Assembly (NCBI GenBank): GCA_004210455.1
Contig: SEFA01000062.1
Span: forward strand, 1-39,782
Length of the DNA stretch: 39,782 nt
DNA from: Rubrivivax sp.
GTDB lineage: Bacteria; Pseudomonadota; Gammaproteobacteria; Burkholderiales; Burkholderiaceae_C
Direction: 5' to 3'
This document shows, one piece after another, positions 39,642 through 39,782 of this stretch. Within the stretch, counting starts at the first letter, position 1; every line of letters starts with the position of its first letter. The notes under the pieces are model-generated. The model was not told where the DNA came from, did no database searches, and saw nothing but the letters and a program-made list of their open reading frames with translations. The translations under genes were made by a program, and so were the position numbers.

Positions 39642-39782
39642 ATGACCACTTCCGTCAACAACAACTCGACCGGCAGCGCTGCCTCGTCCTCCGGCGCCAT
39701 CGCTGGCAACGGCGACAGCGCCGGCCTGAGCAGCCTGTTCACCACGCTGCTCGTCGCGCAGATCAAGAACCAGGATCCGCTC
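39642..39782 (+). CDS. flgD: Flagellar hook cap protein FlgD (partial, 5' end)
   Basis: Start of the hook-assembly scaffold. The 47 residues in the window begin MTTSVNNNSTGSAASSSGAI and reach GLSSLFTTLLVAQIKNQDPL, the family signature (FLTLLVAQLKNQDPL in homologues). CCAGGAGCC lies upstream. The gene runs off the right edge. Confidence 0.92.
   Translation, partial: MTTSVNNNSTGSAASSSGAIAGNGDSAGLSSLFTTLLVAQIKNQDPL

Overview
The window is very GC-rich with overlapping, tightly packed genes. The protein families and the sugar-acid pathway suggest a high-GC betaproteobacterium, most likely Burkholderiales near Roseateles, Mitsuaria or Rubrivivax. That placement is inference from style and gene content; there is no rRNA here. 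The dominant content is one nearly complete second (lateral-type) flagellar system in the gene order known from the Vibrio and Aeromonas laf clusters, interrupted by about 12 kb of unrelated genes.

Layout. 1-143: 3' end of an unidentified gene. 198-1538: cyclopropane fatty acid synthase. 1667-2545: a short lateral-type flagellin with its own promoter and a strong terminator, followed by a FliK-like protein and a single-PAS-domain protein. 4592-10112 (minus strand): a four-gene galactarate/glucarate operon (kdgD, oxoglutarate semialdehyde dehydrogenase, MFS permease, garD) that converts hexarates to 2-oxoglutarate. 10442-12035: a small protein plus a 452-residue protein of uncertain family. 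12056-13741 (minus): a lipoprotein with a Thr/Pro stalk and a DUF4874/DUF4832-like domain pair. 14073-16043: a GHKL ATPase fused to a PD-(D/E)XK nuclease-like domain, a candidate defence gene. 16044-22499 (minus): fliM-fliN-fliP-fliQ-fliR-flhB-flhA, the switch and export apparatus. 22500-23586: a long, less GC-rich regulatory region that contains a c-di-GMP-I (GEMM) riboswitch reading toward fliE. 23587-29513: fliE-fliF-fliG-fliH-fliI-fliJ (rod adaptor, MS ring, switch, export ATPase). 29594-37918: fliD-fliS-fliT-fliK-fliL-fliA-motA-motB-flgM-flgN-flgJ-like (filament cap, chaperones, hook ruler, sigma-28, stators, anti-sigma, muramidase). 37942-38718 (minus): flgA. 38717 to the end: flgB, flgC and the start of flgD.

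How it fits together. The cluster encodes its own sigma factor (fliA/lafS), anti-sigma factor (flgM), stator and filament genes, so it looks like a self-contained second motility organ. In Vibrio the sigma-54 activator gene lafK precedes fliE. Here no activator gene is present at that position, and the leader carries a c-di-GMP aptamer plus a CRP-like palindrome. The flagellin and fliD promoters share an unusual element, TTTAAGT-N11-CCGGTCG, probably the site of the cluster's own sigma factor. The motor proteins show departures from the textbook pattern: FliM lacks the N-terminal CheY-binding motif, FliG and MotA differ at torque-interface charges, and FlhB has NPSH instead of NPTH.
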